Part shown: piece after piece, positions 1 to 8,498 of the stretch
Position numbering within the stretch: position 1 is the stretch's first letter
Layout: each line of letters opens with the position of its first letter
Origin: Chloroflexota bacterium
GTDB taxonomy: Bacteria; Chloroflexota; UBA6077; CF-72
Direction of reading: 5' to 3'
Length of the DNA: 34,702 nucleotides
NCBI GenBank assembly: GCA_019239775.1
Contig: JAFAZN010000488.1
Location: forward strand, 1-34,702
Made by a program: the position numbers and the translations under genes
Notes under the pieces: model-generated
Told to the model about the DNA's origin: nothing
What the model saw: only the letters and a program-made list of their open reading frames with translations
Database searches by the model: none

Positions 1-618
1 CGGGTGTGGCGCGTATTGATCCACGTCAATCCGGAGTTTGTGGGGCGCCACCACGGCATGTGGTACGGTCCGAACGTGAAGGCCGGCATCACGCCACTTT
101 CCGAAACCGATGCGTACATGTTCGTCGTGGAGAATTGCGACGATCCGGTGCGACCTCCACGTGAGCAGTGGCCGTCGCTGGTGAAGGACCAGCTCGCTGA
201 TTTTGCTGACGTCATCGGTTGGGTGCGCGATACGCAGATTGGCGACCCTGCGCGAATCGATTGTCGTCCGCTGCATGCGATCCTGGTGCCGCTGCCGTGG
301 CATCGCGGGCGCGTGGTGTTAATCGGCGACGCCATTCATGCGACCACTCCGCACATGGCCTCCGGCGCGGCGATGGCCATGGAAGACGGCATCGTTCTGG
401 CTGATCTGCTTGCAGAGCAGAGCGGTGTGGAGGCTGCGCTGAGAAAATTCGGCGAAGTGCGGTGGGAACGCTGTCGGGTGGTCAATGAGAATTCGCTCCA
501 GCTTGGTGAATGGGAGAAACACCCGGCGGACCCAGCTGCAGATCCAGGCCGCCTGATTGGTGAAAGTCTCGGCTTTCTCGCGCAACCGTACCGCCCCTCG
601 AGTGCCCCGGCGCCGTGA
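1..618 (+). CDS. FAD-dependent aromatic-ring-type monooxygenase, C-terminal part (cut by window edge)
   Basis: The reading frame is open from base 1, so the N-terminal FAD Rossmann segment lies outside the window. What remains is the C-terminal half of a class A flavoprotein monooxygenase (PHBH/UbiH superfamily). The hallmark is the second FAD-binding motif, RGRVVLIGDAIHATTPHMAS, with GD contacting the FAD ribose, followed by GAAMAMEDG. Members hydroxylate aromatic or polyketide-like substrates with NAD(P)H and O2 in the cytoplasm. The protein ends in a short Pro/Ala-rich tail at 618. A cyclase-family pseudogene begins 46 bp downstream on the same strand, so the two were probably one catabolic operon. 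The substrate cannot be read from the sequence. The family call is firm; the specific reaction is unknown. Confidence 0.85.
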   Translation, partial: RVWRVLIHVNPEFVGRHHGMWYGPNVKAGITPLSETDAYMFVVENCDDPVRPPREQWPSLVKDQLADFADVIGWVRDTQIGDPARIDCRPLHAILVPLPWHRGRVVLIGDAIHATTPHMASGAAMAMEDGIVLADLLAEQSGVEAALRKFGEVRWERCRVVNENSLQLGEWEKHPADPAADPGRLIGESLGFLAQPYRPSSAPAP

Positions 619-664
619 CGTCGCTCGGCTCGGCAATCTCACGCAACCGCCTGGTGGCCAAGAC

Positions 665-1182
665 GTGAGCGCCGCCAGCATTGATACAGTACGTGAGCTG
701 GCAAAGCGTTACTCCAACTGGGGTCGTTGGGGTCCGGAGGACCAACTTGGTACGCGGAACGCGCGTAGTGGGACGCCCTCTCGCACGTGTTCTTCGAGGG
801 CAGAATGTACAACGGCTTCGACGCCGGCTTCGTCACCAGTGGAGGCGCCTACCGCAACGACATCTCCGTCGCGAGGGACCGCACCATCGGTCGTGGCGTG
901 CTGCTCGACCTTCCGCGCGTCAAAGGTCTGCCGTATCTCGAGCTGGGCTACGCCATCACCAGGGTCGACCTGGAGCAAGCGTGTTCGGCGTTGAACGTCC
1001 AGGTGGGCACGGGCGACTTCGTGCTGGTGCGCACCGGGCACGTCACGCAGGTCCGCCAGCGCGGAGATTGGGCCACCTGTGCCGGCGGCGATGCCCCGGG
1101 CCTGGAATTCTTTCTCAGCGCGCAACCGCTGGTTGTCTCGCGGGCGGTTGGCAGCTGTTTGAACCCGGTGGCCATTTTATGA
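665..1182 (+). pseudogene. cyclase-family (PF04199-like) hydrolase, broken by a frame change and internal deletions
   Basis: From a GTG at 665 one frame reads a typical family N-terminus (VRELAKRYSNWGRWGPEDQL, then GT) up to about 750. A second frame then enters abruptly at about 770 with WDALSHVFFEGRMYNGFDAG, which belongs roughly 85 residues further on in intact members. That frame continues through GVLLDLPRVKGLPYLE and DFVLVRTGH to APGL. There it jumps directly to EFFLSAQPL...GSCLNPVAIL, the normal C-terminal end, skipping about 90 residues. So there is one frame-changing deletion and one in-frame deletion. Family members are metal-dependent hydrolases or lyases (kynurenine formamidase-like) of about 320 aa. 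The product cannot be functional. The deletion lengths are estimated from family knowledge, not from an alignment. Confidence 0.75.
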
Positions 1183-1213
1183 ACTCAGTAAGCCTGACTC
1201 CAATCGCGACCCA

Positions 1214-1451
1214 ATGCGCCACCCACTGGAACCGCGCACGCTTGATGAAATTCGGGACGTCGTGCGGATCCTTCGGCGGGATGAGAACCTGGGCTCCGGC
1301 GTGCGATTTGTGAGCATCACGCTGCAGGAGCCGCCAAAGTCCACGGTGCTTGCCTTTCCAGCGCGGGCGCGTGGTCGAACATGATGCGTTCGTCATGTTG
1401 CTGGACCGTGCGACGGGCCGCGCGCACGAAGCCCCGAAATGGCGCAAATAG
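1214..1451 (+). pseudogene. copper amine oxidase N-terminal remnant
   Basis: An ATG at 1214 opens a frame reading MRHPLEPRTLDEIRDVVRIL, then RFVSITLQEPPKSTVLAF. This matches the start of bacterial copper-containing amine oxidases (N2 domain, pattern HPL-P-T-EI...RF--I-L-EPPK). Around 1365-1376 the frame changes and the next family segment, HDAFVMLLDRATGRAHEA, follows in another frame, which stops at 1451. The catalytic domain, with its topaquinone Tyr and copper His residues, is absent. This is about 70 residues of a protein of about 650. The family usually oxidises primary amines to aldehydes. It is clearly dead, and the identification rests on motif memory. Confidence 0.6.
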
Positions 1452-1903
1452 TCTTGCTCACGACAGTTGCTGCATAGGCCGAATGCGCGCGGCGTGGTGG
1501 CCTGGCCTGGGACACCAGTGGACGGTACGGCCGCCGAGAAATACATGGTCGGCTACATGGTTCTGGGGACGCGCACCGAGTTTGAACTCCGTACGGTTGT
1601 TCGTAAGCCCAAGCTGGTTGACACGCGAAGGGAGTCGGACACGAATCGGGATTTGAGTGCACCCGATGGCTGGTACCCAGCGGATGCGCCCTCAGGCATG
1701 GCACCGCAGACGTAAACCTCGGGTCCCGACCACAGCCGAGGTGCGTTGCGGTCGCCGTTCGCCCTTGTGGAAAGAAGGCCACCACATGCAGTTGCGATTG
1801 ATCGTTGCGAACGTACATCTGCTGCTCATAGCGGTCGGGGTCGGCTCCATGAGTGCGCTGCACCTCCTCAGAGCTCTGGGCCCGGAGTGCGGCTAGCTTG
1901 CCT
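1452..1903 (+). other. unassigned decayed DNA
   Basis: No intact gene is recognised. A plus-strand frame from 1467 to 1715 contains GTAAEKYMVGYMVLGTRTEF, which looks once-coding, but I cannot name a family. A 36-codon frame at 1786-1896 starts with ATG behind a modest purine stretch (AAGAAGG) and encodes a short hydrophobic peptide (LRLIVANVHLLLIAVGVG). It could be a chance membrane-like ORF. The stretch sits between two clear gene remnants and most likely is further debris. Confidence 0.4.
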
Positions 1904-2275
1904 TCACACCACGTGATGGTCCACTGCCCAGATCGCTACTTCCCTCCGGGAGCGCAATGAAAGTTTGTTGAGAATGTTCGCCACGTGCCGCTCAGCGGTG
2001 CTGCGGGCGATCACCATCGCATCCGCGATTTGGCGGTTCGTTCGTCCGCGCGCCAGATGGGAGACTAGCTCGAGCTCGCGCACGGTGACCGGGTTTGCTG
2101 CTCTGTCGTAGCTGGTAATTTGTACATCCCGGTCGAACTCGTCGCGCGCGAGGTCTGGAAGCGAGCAGTATTGCGCCTGCTTGCCTGGCTTTCTCGAATG
2201 CGGTGTCGCCCAACTCCAGGTGTGCCCGTGCAACGGCGTGCCAACCGAGAGACCCGCCGGGAGGGGCCAGCGCAA
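1904..2275 (-). pseudogene. LuxR-type transcriptional regulator, C-terminal remnant with frameshift
   Basis: The minus strand from about 2095 to 1907 encodes a complete GerE/LuxR helix-turn-helix (NPVTVRELELVSHLARGRTN, then ROIA-like RQIADAMVIARSTAERHVAN and ILNKLSLRSR), ending in TGA. Immediately upstream, in a different frame (about 2243-2166), lies HLELGDTAFEKARQAG. This corresponds to the linker seen just before the HTH in large ATPase/TPR LuxR regulators. The two pieces belong together but are frame-shifted. No ATPase or TPR domain is recognisable upstream, and 2276-2557 holds nothing I can identify. It is a 3' fragment of a formerly 700-1000 aa regulator and is unlikely to be expressed usefully. 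Confidence 0.65.
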
Positions 2276-2557
2276 ACCAGCCGCGTGGCCAACTTCGTCG
2301 GGCGCTCGGGTTCACGCAGGAGCTGTTCGACGACTCAAACGCAAGCGCGCGCCGAGCCGCCACCGGCGGACGAAATCGCGCGTGCGTTTGCCGCCTTCCC
2401 GAGCGTGGCCAGGCTGGCCGTCGCCGTCAGGCACGATGGTGTCCTCGGTGCCTGCGACGACAACTTCGAGTTCGAGTTCGGGCTCGACCTTGTTCTTGAA
2501 CGGTCTCGAACGGAGCCGCACGAGAGCTGAATAAGCAGGGGTTGTGGACGAGCGGCT

Positions 2558-3721
2558 CTACCAAAGTCGGCTGCTCGCCAGCTGGGCCCCCTTCACAATG
2601 TTCTCGTACTTCGCCCAGGCGGCCTGGGCGTGCCAACGCATGCCGCAGTCGGTTCCGGCGATGACGTTCTCGCGGCCGCAGACACTGGCGAATGTCAGGA
2701 TCGTGTCGGCGATTACGTCCGGGGGTTCAACCACCGGCGTGGTGTGATCGACTACTCCGGGAATGATGATCTTGTCCTCCGGCCACTTGATGTCGTCGCG
2801 CCACACCTTCCACTCGCTGCGATGTGAGGATTTGGCCGACTCGATCGAAAACGCCTGGGCCTTCACCTTCAGCATCATTCTGGCGAAGTGCGCGAGCGGC
2901 TGCTCGTTGGTGTGCATGCCGGGCCAGCTGCCCCAGCACACGTGAAAGCGGACCCGGTCCTCGGGGATTCCCTCCAGCGCCGCGTTGAGCGCGTCGATCC
3001 GCAGCATGATGAAGCGCTCGTACTCCGCGTCCGACATCGGAGGGCGGCGCGCCTCCTCCCAGTCGTGCGAGATCGCTGGATCATCGATTTGGAGGATGAG
3101 CCCGCTGTCAACCACGCACTTGAAAATCGGCGCCATAACCTCCGTAAGCGCGACCACGAACTCGTCGTCGGTCCTGTAGTACTCGTTCCAGACAAATTCC
3201 TCCAGCCACTCCGGCGCGACCACGCAGTAGAACGCCTCCTTGCCAGGGGCGTTCGCCTGAAGGGCCTTCTTGAAGAGCTGGATGTCGTGCTCGAACGGCT
3301 CGAGCGACCGCAGCTTCAACGGACCGCTCACGACCGTACGCGTGCTCAACTGTGGATTGTTCCGATTGCGGCCCCCCATCGAGCCAAACATGTCCTCGTA
3401 AAAAGCTCTGTATGTGAACATGTCTCGCGACAGCCAGCGAACCCTCTCGAGACTTACCACCGGCTCGTCCTCGGGAATGTTGGGGTTGACGTTCTGAAAA
3501 CCTTCAACCAGCCGGAAGATGGTGCCGGGTCCGATGCCGGCAGGTTCCCCGTTCGAGACGATGTCCATCCCAATCTCGACCTGCTTCTTCACCAACTCGT
3601 TGATCTCATATTCCACGCGCTCGGGTGGCGTCGGGGGAGGGCCCATGCCAGGGTTGCCCGCGTCCGGCATGAACAGCTTGCCCGTATGCGTCGTGAGGAT
3701 CCGCTCTGTGCTCCGATTCAC
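2558..3721 (-). CDS. core-MetE-like zinc enzyme (cobalamin-independent methionine synthase II family), paralogue 1
   Basis: This 387-aa protein has the UROD/MetE-like TIM-barrel fold, equivalent to the C-terminal half of MetE without the N-terminal domain. The zinc ligands are all present: His260 and Cys262 (RFHVCWGSW), Glu294 (FSIESA) and Cys359 (GTDCG). Such enzymes activate a thiol on zinc for alkyl transfer. Known relatives include core-MetE methionine synthases and epoxyalkane:coenzyme M transferases, so methionine synthesis should not be assumed. The usual THxGSLPRP opening is altered to THTGKLFMP, unlike paralogues 2 and 3. The start is a GTG at 3721 with AGGA 8 nt upstream. It lies 21 nt behind paralogue 2 (3743-4924) in the same orientation, so the pair is probably one operon. 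The fold and metal site are firm; the substrate is unknown. Confidence 0.85.
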   Translation of the reverse strand: MNRSTERILTTHTGKLFMPDAGNPGMGPPPTPPERVEYEINELVKKQVEIGMDIVSNGEPAGIGPGTIFRLVEGFQNVNPNIPEDEPVVSLERVRWLSRDMFTYRAFYEDMFGSMGGRNRNNPQLSTRTVVSGPLKLRSLEPFEHDIQLFKKALQANAPGKEAFYCVVAPEWLEEFVWNEYYRTDDEFVVALTEVMAPIFKCVVDSGLILQIDDPAISHDWEEARRPPMSDAEYERFIMLRIDALNAALEGIPEDRVRFHVCWGSWPGMHTNEQPLAHFARMMLKVKAQAFSIESAKSSHRSEWKVWRDDIKWPEDKIIIPGVVDHTTPVVEPPDVIADTILTFASVCGRENVIAGTDCGMRWHAQAAWAKYENIVKGAQLASSRLW

Positions 3722-3742
3722 ACTTGCGATCCTAGCTGCACG

Positions 3743-4924
3743 TCAAGCGCCGGCCAAGGCGATACCCGACTTGCTGGCCAGGGCGGCGCCTTCGGCAAGG
3801 ACTTTGAGCTTGGCCCATGCCAGTTGTGGGTGCACCCTGCCGCCCAATCCGCAGTCCGTGCCGGCCATGACGTTCTCCCTGCCTACGCGTTCAACGAATC
3901 GGCTGATCCGCTCCGCAATCAACTCCGGGTGCTCGAGAACATTGGTCGCGTGGCTCACCACGCCAGGAATCAGAATCTTGCCCTCAGGCAGCTTGACGGT
4001 CTCCCAGAGGTGATACTCGTGTTCATGGCGGACATTTGCCGCCTCGAACAGGTATGCCTGTGCCTTTACCCGCAACAGCAGGTGAATGATCTCTTTGAGA
4101 GGGACGTCGGTTGAATGTGGACCGTGCCAACTCCCCCAGCAGATGTGGTAGCGTACTCTGTCCTCCGGCACATCACGCAGCGCGTGGTTCAGCGCTTCGA
4201 TTCGCAGCTCACAGTGTTTCAGATAATCCGAAACTGACTTTCCATCCGCGAAAAAGCGATCGTAGTTGTATGGGATGAAGGCGTCATCCACTTGAAGCAG
4301 GATGCCTGAGCCAGCAATTGTGTCGTATTCAACTTTGAGCGCTTCTGCAAGCGCGTAGACGAACTCTTCCTCGGAGCGATAGTGCTCGTTAACGCGACCA
4401 GGCTCGACGCTGGCAGGCGCCGCAACCGGCAAGAATGCTTCTGTAACGCTGATCTGGTTCAGCGCATCGCGAAAATTCTCGATATCGCGCTGGAGCGCCG
4501 CCTGGCCGGCATAGGTGATTGGACTTGTGCACACCCACTGCACGGGCGCACGTGGCGTCCGCAGCCGGCCATCGGGCGTGTACCACAATGCCTGTGCACG
4601 CGAGGCGTCCGCGTAGAACTCGGCAAAGTCGCTGAAATCCTTGCCCCGCAGGACCTGTCCGCCGGGCGGAACTGGCCGTGGCTCAAAGCCTCCGAGCCGT
4701 TCGGTGAGATAGCCCGTCCAGCTGGATTTGCCGAATTCGCCGTCGTTGACCACGTCGATTCCCACGTCGGCTTGCTTGCGTACGACGTCGGCTACTGCCT
4801 TGGACAGTGCGGTCGCGTACGCTGTCTCGTCGTCTTGGCGGCGATCGAGCGCGTCGTCGAGCGATGCCGGCCGCGGCAAACTTCCGACATGGGTTGTCAG
4901 GATGCGAGTGGTGCTGCGCTGCAT
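3743..4924 (-). CDS. core-MetE-like zinc enzyme, paralogue 2
   Basis: This 393-aa protein has the canonical family opening RSTTRILTTHVGSLPRP and the barrel segments VVRKQADVGIDVVNDGEFGK. The zinc site is intact: His260 and Cys262 (RYHICWGSW), Glu294 (LFEAAN) and Cys358 (GTDCG). It lacks the MetE N-terminal half, as in core-MetE and epoxyalkane:CoM transferase-like proteins, so it probably performs zinc-thiolate alkyl transfer in the cytoplasm. The ATG at 4924 has a good ribosome site (AAAGGAA) 8-9 nt upstream. It is the first gene of a two-gene unit with paralogue 1. The upstream 270 bp (4925-5194) contain no recognisable gene and probably hold the promoter, although I could not find a convincing -35/-10 pair. 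The physiological alkyl donor and acceptor cannot be told from sequence. Confidence 0.88.
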   Translation of the reverse strand: MQRSTTRILTTHVGSLPRPASLDDALDRRQDDETAYATALSKAVADVVRKQADVGIDVVNDGEFGKSSWTGYLTERLGGFEPRPVPPGGQVLRGKDFSDFAEFYADASRAQALWYTPDGRLRTPRAPVQWVCTSPITYAGQAALQRDIENFRDALNQISVTEAFLPVAAPASVEPGRVNEHYRSEEEFVYALAEALKVEYDTIAGSGILLQVDDAFIPYNYDRFFADGKSVSDYLKHCELRIEALNHALRDVPEDRVRYHICWGSWHGPHSTDVPLKEIIHLLLRVKAQAYLFEAANVRHEHEYHLWETVKLPEGKILIPGVVSHATNVLEHPELIAERISRFVERVGRENVMAGTDCGLGGRVHPQLAWAKLKVLAEGAALASKSGIALAGA

Positions 4925-5194
4925 TCAGGTGGTTCCTTTCGTCTGATCGCTCCACCAGGTCACCACGAAGTGGAGGAATGTGTCGAGTGCACGCGTGTGT
5001 GGTCCACGTTCCGCCGCCCAGCGACCGACAGTGAATACGAGCAAAACACGTGCCGCGCGGATTTCTCCGCTCCCCAGAAGTTTCAACAGGACCCCGCTTC
5101 CGCGTTCAATAAGGCGCAGGTCAACGTGGCAGTGGCGGTTGAGAAAATCCACCAGGAAACGCGATAGCCAGAAGGGTCCGAGCCCCGGTGACGG

Positions 5195-5434
5195 ATGCCG
5201 CCGCGTCGGCTCGATGCAATGCACTGGCTGCACCAACGAGGCGCCGACGTGAACGGCGCCGCACACATCGGGATGACCGGGCTTCACCTAGCAGCCATGC
5301 GCCAGCGCGTTGACGTGGCGCGTTGGCTGATCGAGAGGGGCGCCGATCCTTCACTTCGAGACGGGATCCACCACCGAACGGCGCTTGGCTGGCCAGACGG
5401 GCGCACACGCGATCATGCGGATTGGGTGATCTGA
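5195..5434 (+). pseudogene. ankyrin-repeat fragment
   Basis: The frame encodes about 79 aa. It contains one nearly perfect ankyrin unit (GMTGLHLAAMRQRVDVARWL, then IERGADPSLRDG) preceded by half a unit (AMHWLHQRGADVNG) and followed by a third unit that is cut short (HHRTALGWPDGRTRDH, then stop). No ribosome site precedes the ATG at 5195, and an in-frame stop lies just upstream at 5189. Bacterial ankyrin proteins normally carry several repeats, so this looks like the middle or end of a degraded gene and not a complete small protein. Ankyrin repeats mediate protein binding. No partner can be inferred. Confidence 0.55.
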
Positions 5435-5531
5435 CTGACGGGTCTCGCTCACAGGCGCGGCCAAGGTTCGGACTGCAACATGCCTCACAGCCGAGCCGAC
5501 AAGGCAATCGGCAAAGCTTGAGGAGATAAGC

Positions 5532-5997
5532 GTGACGATTCAAAGACCCACCTGGCGGCGCCGAGACGCGCTGCGTATCGTTGCCGCGGGATTCGGTCGG
5601 CGAGACGTTCCTCCGCGGCCTCCAGGTCACCGATGCGAACGGTACTGTTCAGTTCACTACGCTGTATCCAGGCTGGTACTCGGGCCGCGTCAACCACATC
5701 CACATGAAGGTCCACGTCGGAGGCACCGCCACCGTGGCGGCGTACGACGAAAGCGGCTCGCACGTGGCGCACACCGGCCAGATATTCTTTCCCCAGGACG
5801 TGAACGATGTCGTTGCGCAGGTGAGCCCGTACACGTCCAATCGCAATCGGTACACCAGCAACGCGCAAGATCACGTGTACACGAGTGAGAGCGGGAGTCT
5901 TTCACAGCTCGCGCTCACCGGGAATCCGAATGACGGGTTTAGCGGCAGCATCACATTGGGCGTGGATCCGGGGGTATTGTCTCGCGCCGCAATCTGA
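5532..5997 (+). pseudogene. Tat-exported intradiol ring-cleavage dioxygenase, internally deleted
   Basis: A strong ribosome site (GAGGAG) precedes a GTG at 5532 that starts a Tat-like signal, QRPTWRRRDALRIVAAG. The frame is then lost. From about 5590 another frame carries the C-terminal third of an intradiol dioxygenase: GETFLRGLQVTDANGTVQF, then YPGWYSGR, NHIHMKVHVGG, HTGQIFF and a proper C-terminal end at 5997. Intradiol dioxygenases bind Fe(III) through Tyr, Tyr, His, His. The Tyr of GWYSGR and the His-x-His of HIH are present, but the first Tyr ligand and the N-terminal half of the barrel, roughly 100 residues, are missing. Start signals and terminus survive while the middle is gone, so this is an internal deletion and not a simple truncation. 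Confidence 0.75.
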
Positions 5998-6027
5998 TAT
6001 AGATTGGCCATCTTATGGTGGGACGAA

Positions 6028-7122
6028 GTGTCTGATCGCTTGAAATTCGGCTATTTCACGCTGAGCGACAACTCGATCGGCTACGGTGCGCGCCGTCGCG
6101 ATCCGGGCGAACTGATCAGGGAAGTGGTCGATCAGGCCATTGCCGCCGAAGGTATGGGCTATCACTCCGCCTGGGTGCCGGAGCACCATTTCGGACTCTT
6201 TGGCGTGTTACCGACGCCCGCGCAGGCGCTCACGTATGTCGCCGCCAAAACATCCAGGCTCAAGCTGGCGGCCGCCACTGTGGTCTTGCCGTGCAACCAA
6301 CCCCTCCGCGCTGCCGAAGAGTGGGCCCTGCTGGACCTCTTGAGCAATGGTCGCGCGATCTTCTCGGCCGGCCGCGGGTATGACGAACGCGAGTACAAGG
6401 GGTTCGAGATTCCGTTCGCCGAGAGTCGCACGCGCTTCGACGAGGAGCTGCTGATCGTGCGCAAGGCATGGACGGAGGAGAACTTCACGTTCCACGGTCA
6501 ACACCACACGATTCCTGATCCGGTAACGGTGATTCCCAAGCCGGTGCAAAAGCCCCACCCACCGGTATACGTCGCTTGCTTCAGCGAACCAACCATGCGC
6601 ATGGCTGCCGAGCAAGGGTTTCATATTATCTTTGCACCGTTCGCCGCGTCGATGACGTTTGGTTCCCTGGCAGAGGCGGTTAAGAAATTCAAAGACCTGG
6701 CGCGAGACGCAGGACATCCTGATTCGAAGGCGATGTGCTCCTACTTCACCTGTATTGCAGATACGCCGGAAGAAAAGCGCGCGGCGCAGGAGCGGCTCCT
6801 GTACTACCTCACCAATTTCATTCCCGCGGTGCCGCAGGATCCGGAGAAGACTCCACCGCACATTCGCTATTTCGTGGAGATCGCCGACCGGGTCAAGCAC
6901 ATGCGGCCGCAGGACCTCGGGGAACGCAGCATCGTGACCGGCACCGTAAACGAAGTCATCGAGCAGTTCGAACATGTCGAAGCGGCAGGCATCGAAGAAG
7001 TGATCTGTTATTTCAATTTCGGCTTGCTACCGCACAATGAGACGCTGCACCAAATGGAACGCCTTTCGCAGCAGGTCATGCCGCACTTCAGCAGCATCCG
7101 CGAGCCTGTTCCGGTCGGATAA
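6028..7122 (+). CDS. LLM-class (luciferase-like) flavin-dependent oxidoreductase
   Basis: This is a luciferase-like TIM barrel of 364 aa from the GTG at 6028, the length typical of the family. Family landmarks are the opening LKFGYFTLSDN, SAWVPEHHFG, AAATVVLPCNQPLRAAEEWA, the SAGRGYDEREYKGF segment and the insertion region IPKPVQKPHPPVYVA. Members use FMNH2 or F420 to oxidise or mono-oxygenate small organic molecules in the cytoplasm. The frame extends to a TTG at 6004, but GGTGGGA just upstream of 6028 makes that GTG the better start; a TTG at 6040 would also give a family-like N-terminus. The gene follows the dead dioxygenase and ends 20 nt from the convergent MFS gene. The protein looks complete. 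The cofactor and substrate are not determinable. Confidence 0.85.
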   Translation: MSDRLKFGYFTLSDNSIGYGARRRDPGELIREVVDQAIAAEGMGYHSAWVPEHHFGLFGVLPTPAQALTYVAAKTSRLKLAAATVVLPCNQPLRAAEEWALLDLLSNGRAIFSAGRGYDEREYKGFEIPFAESRTRFDEELLIVRKAWTEENFTFHGQHHTIPDPVTVIPKPVQKPHPPVYVACFSEPTMRMAAEQGFHIIFAPFAASMTFGSLAEAVKKFKDLARDAGHPDSKAMCSYFTCIADTPEEKRAAQERLLYYLTNFIPAVPQDPEKTPPHIRYFVEIADRVKHMRPQDLGERSIVTGTVNEVIEQFEHVEAAGIEEVICYFNFGLLPHNETLHQMERLSQQVMPHFSSIREPVPVG

Positions 7123-7142
7123 ACGACCCGACGGTAGTTGCG

Positions 7143-8477
7143 TCAGTGCGAAGCCGCGGTATTGCGGACTCCGTCGCGTGCGCGGAGCAGCAGCACGATA
7201 CCTGAAACCAGCGCACTCGCGGCGCCCAGGCCAATCGCGGCACGCGGCGAAACATGGTCGATTACCAGGCCCACAAGAATTGCACCAAGCGGCGTGGTGC
7301 CCATCGACCCCAGTGTGAACAGACTCATCATCCGGCCGCCCATCTCTGGTGGAGAGTGCTGCTGAACCAGCGCTTGTGACGCGGTGGTGTACGCGACGAC
7401 CACCAGGCCGAAATACAGCATGCTCGCCAGAAACACGGCAGGCGTTGGTGACAGCGCGGTCCACAGAAGCGAGCTTCCCAGCGCAATCGCGGCGACTCCG
7501 ACCAGCGCCAAGGTTGGCTGGCGCAGGTACCTCGCGAGTAGGAGGCCGGCCAGCAAAGCGGTTAGGGCGTTCAGGCTTTCCGCTACTCCAAACAGGCTCG
7601 GCTGACCGAACGTGAGGCTCGCTAACGATGCGAGAAATGTCGGAAAATTGAAAGCGAGCAGACCGATAATCGCATTTGCGATCAATACGTCGCGGACTTG
7701 AGGTGCTCGCCGCGCGAACCCGACGGCCGTCGCCATGCTGGTGCGTTTGCTCGAATGGAGCACACGTGGCAGAAGCTCACTGGATCGCAGAAGGACCAAC
7801 GCGAGGAGTACCGCCGTATACGAAAGCGCGTTTACGGCGAATACGGTGGCGGATCCACTCCAGGCGAACAACACCGCTGCGAGCGCAGGTCCACCCAGTC
7901 TGCCGATTGATTGGGCGGAGCTGGCAAACCCGACGGCGCTTGGGACCGCGTCGCGGGGCACCAGCTCCACGAGAAATGCCTGGGCCGCCGGGCGGTCGAA
8001 GACCTGTACGACGCCAAGCAGGAGTGACAGGCCGAAAATCCAGACCAGGTTGATCGCATTAGTTGCGCTGAGAAAGCCCATGCAAGCGGCTTGAGCGGCA
8101 CCAGCGATGGAGGTCAGCAGCAAGACATTTCGAAGTGGCAGCCGGTCAAGGTGGGCGCCGGCCCAGGGGCCCAGGGCGATCATCGGAACGGACTGGACAG
8201 CCATGACCGCACCGAGCGCAACTCCGCTGTCGGTCAGCGACAGGACTAGCAAAGACAGTGCGACGATTTGTGAGAACGTCCCAACGTTCGAGAGTGCCTG
8301 CCCCGCCACAAACAGCCTGGCGTTGTGGAACTCCAGGGCCGAGCGATGCACGCGCGCCGAGCGAACCAGCGGCTCGGGGCGGCTAAAGGTCATCTTGGTT
8401 GTTCTTACCAGATTTTCGGTCGCAGCCGAGGCGTGCAGGTCCGACCGAAGCGTGACTGACGGAGCGGTGACCGTCAC
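7143..8477 (-). CDS. MFS transporter, EntS/MFS_3-like exporter
   Basis: This 444-aa integral membrane protein has about 12 hydrophobic segments and the MFS_3 layout seen in EntS-type and macrolide-type exporters. The first helix follows FHNARLFVAGQALSNVGTFS. The cytoplasmic loop after helix 2 is GPWAGAHLDRLPLRN, and a QVFDRPAAQAFLVELVPRDA loop is characteristic of this branch. A second half starts near residue 240. It probably exports a small molecule by proton antiport. The GTG at 8477 lies 21 nt downstream of the secreted SUOX-fold gene, so the two are likely cotranscribed. A possible internal ATG at residue 29 has no ribosome site. It converges with the LLM gene, with 20 nt between them and no clear terminator hairpin. 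The substrate is unknown. Confidence 0.85.
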   Translation of the reverse strand: MTVTAPSVTLRSDLHASAATENLVRTTKMTFSRPEPLVRSARVHRSALEFHNARLFVAGQALSNVGTFSQIVALSLLVLSLTDSGVALGAVMAVQSVPMIALGPWAGAHLDRLPLRNVLLLTSIAGAAQAACMGFLSATNAINLVWIFGLSLLLGVVQVFDRPAAQAFLVELVPRDAVPSAVGFASSAQSIGRLGGPALAAVLFAWSGSATVFAVNALSYTAVLLALVLLRSSELLPRVLHSSKRTSMATAVGFARRAPQVRDVLIANAIIGLLAFNFPTFLASLASLTFGQPSLFGVAESLNALTALLAGLLLARYLRQPTLALVGVAAIALGSSLLWTALSPTPAVFLASMLYFGLVVVAYTTASQALVQQHSPPEMGGRMMSLFTLGSMGTTPLGAILVGLVIDHVSPRAAIGLGAASALVSGIVLLLRARDGVRNTAASH

Positions 8478-8498
8478 CGCACGTGGAAATTCCGTTCG

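Noticed and set aside
2888-4114. A 408-codon open frame on the plus strand across the two core-MetE genes
   Set aside because: It is antisense to two clearly conserved genes, spans their intergenic gap, and its translation is Arg/His/Leu-rich without any family motif. Long shadow frames are expected at this G+C content.
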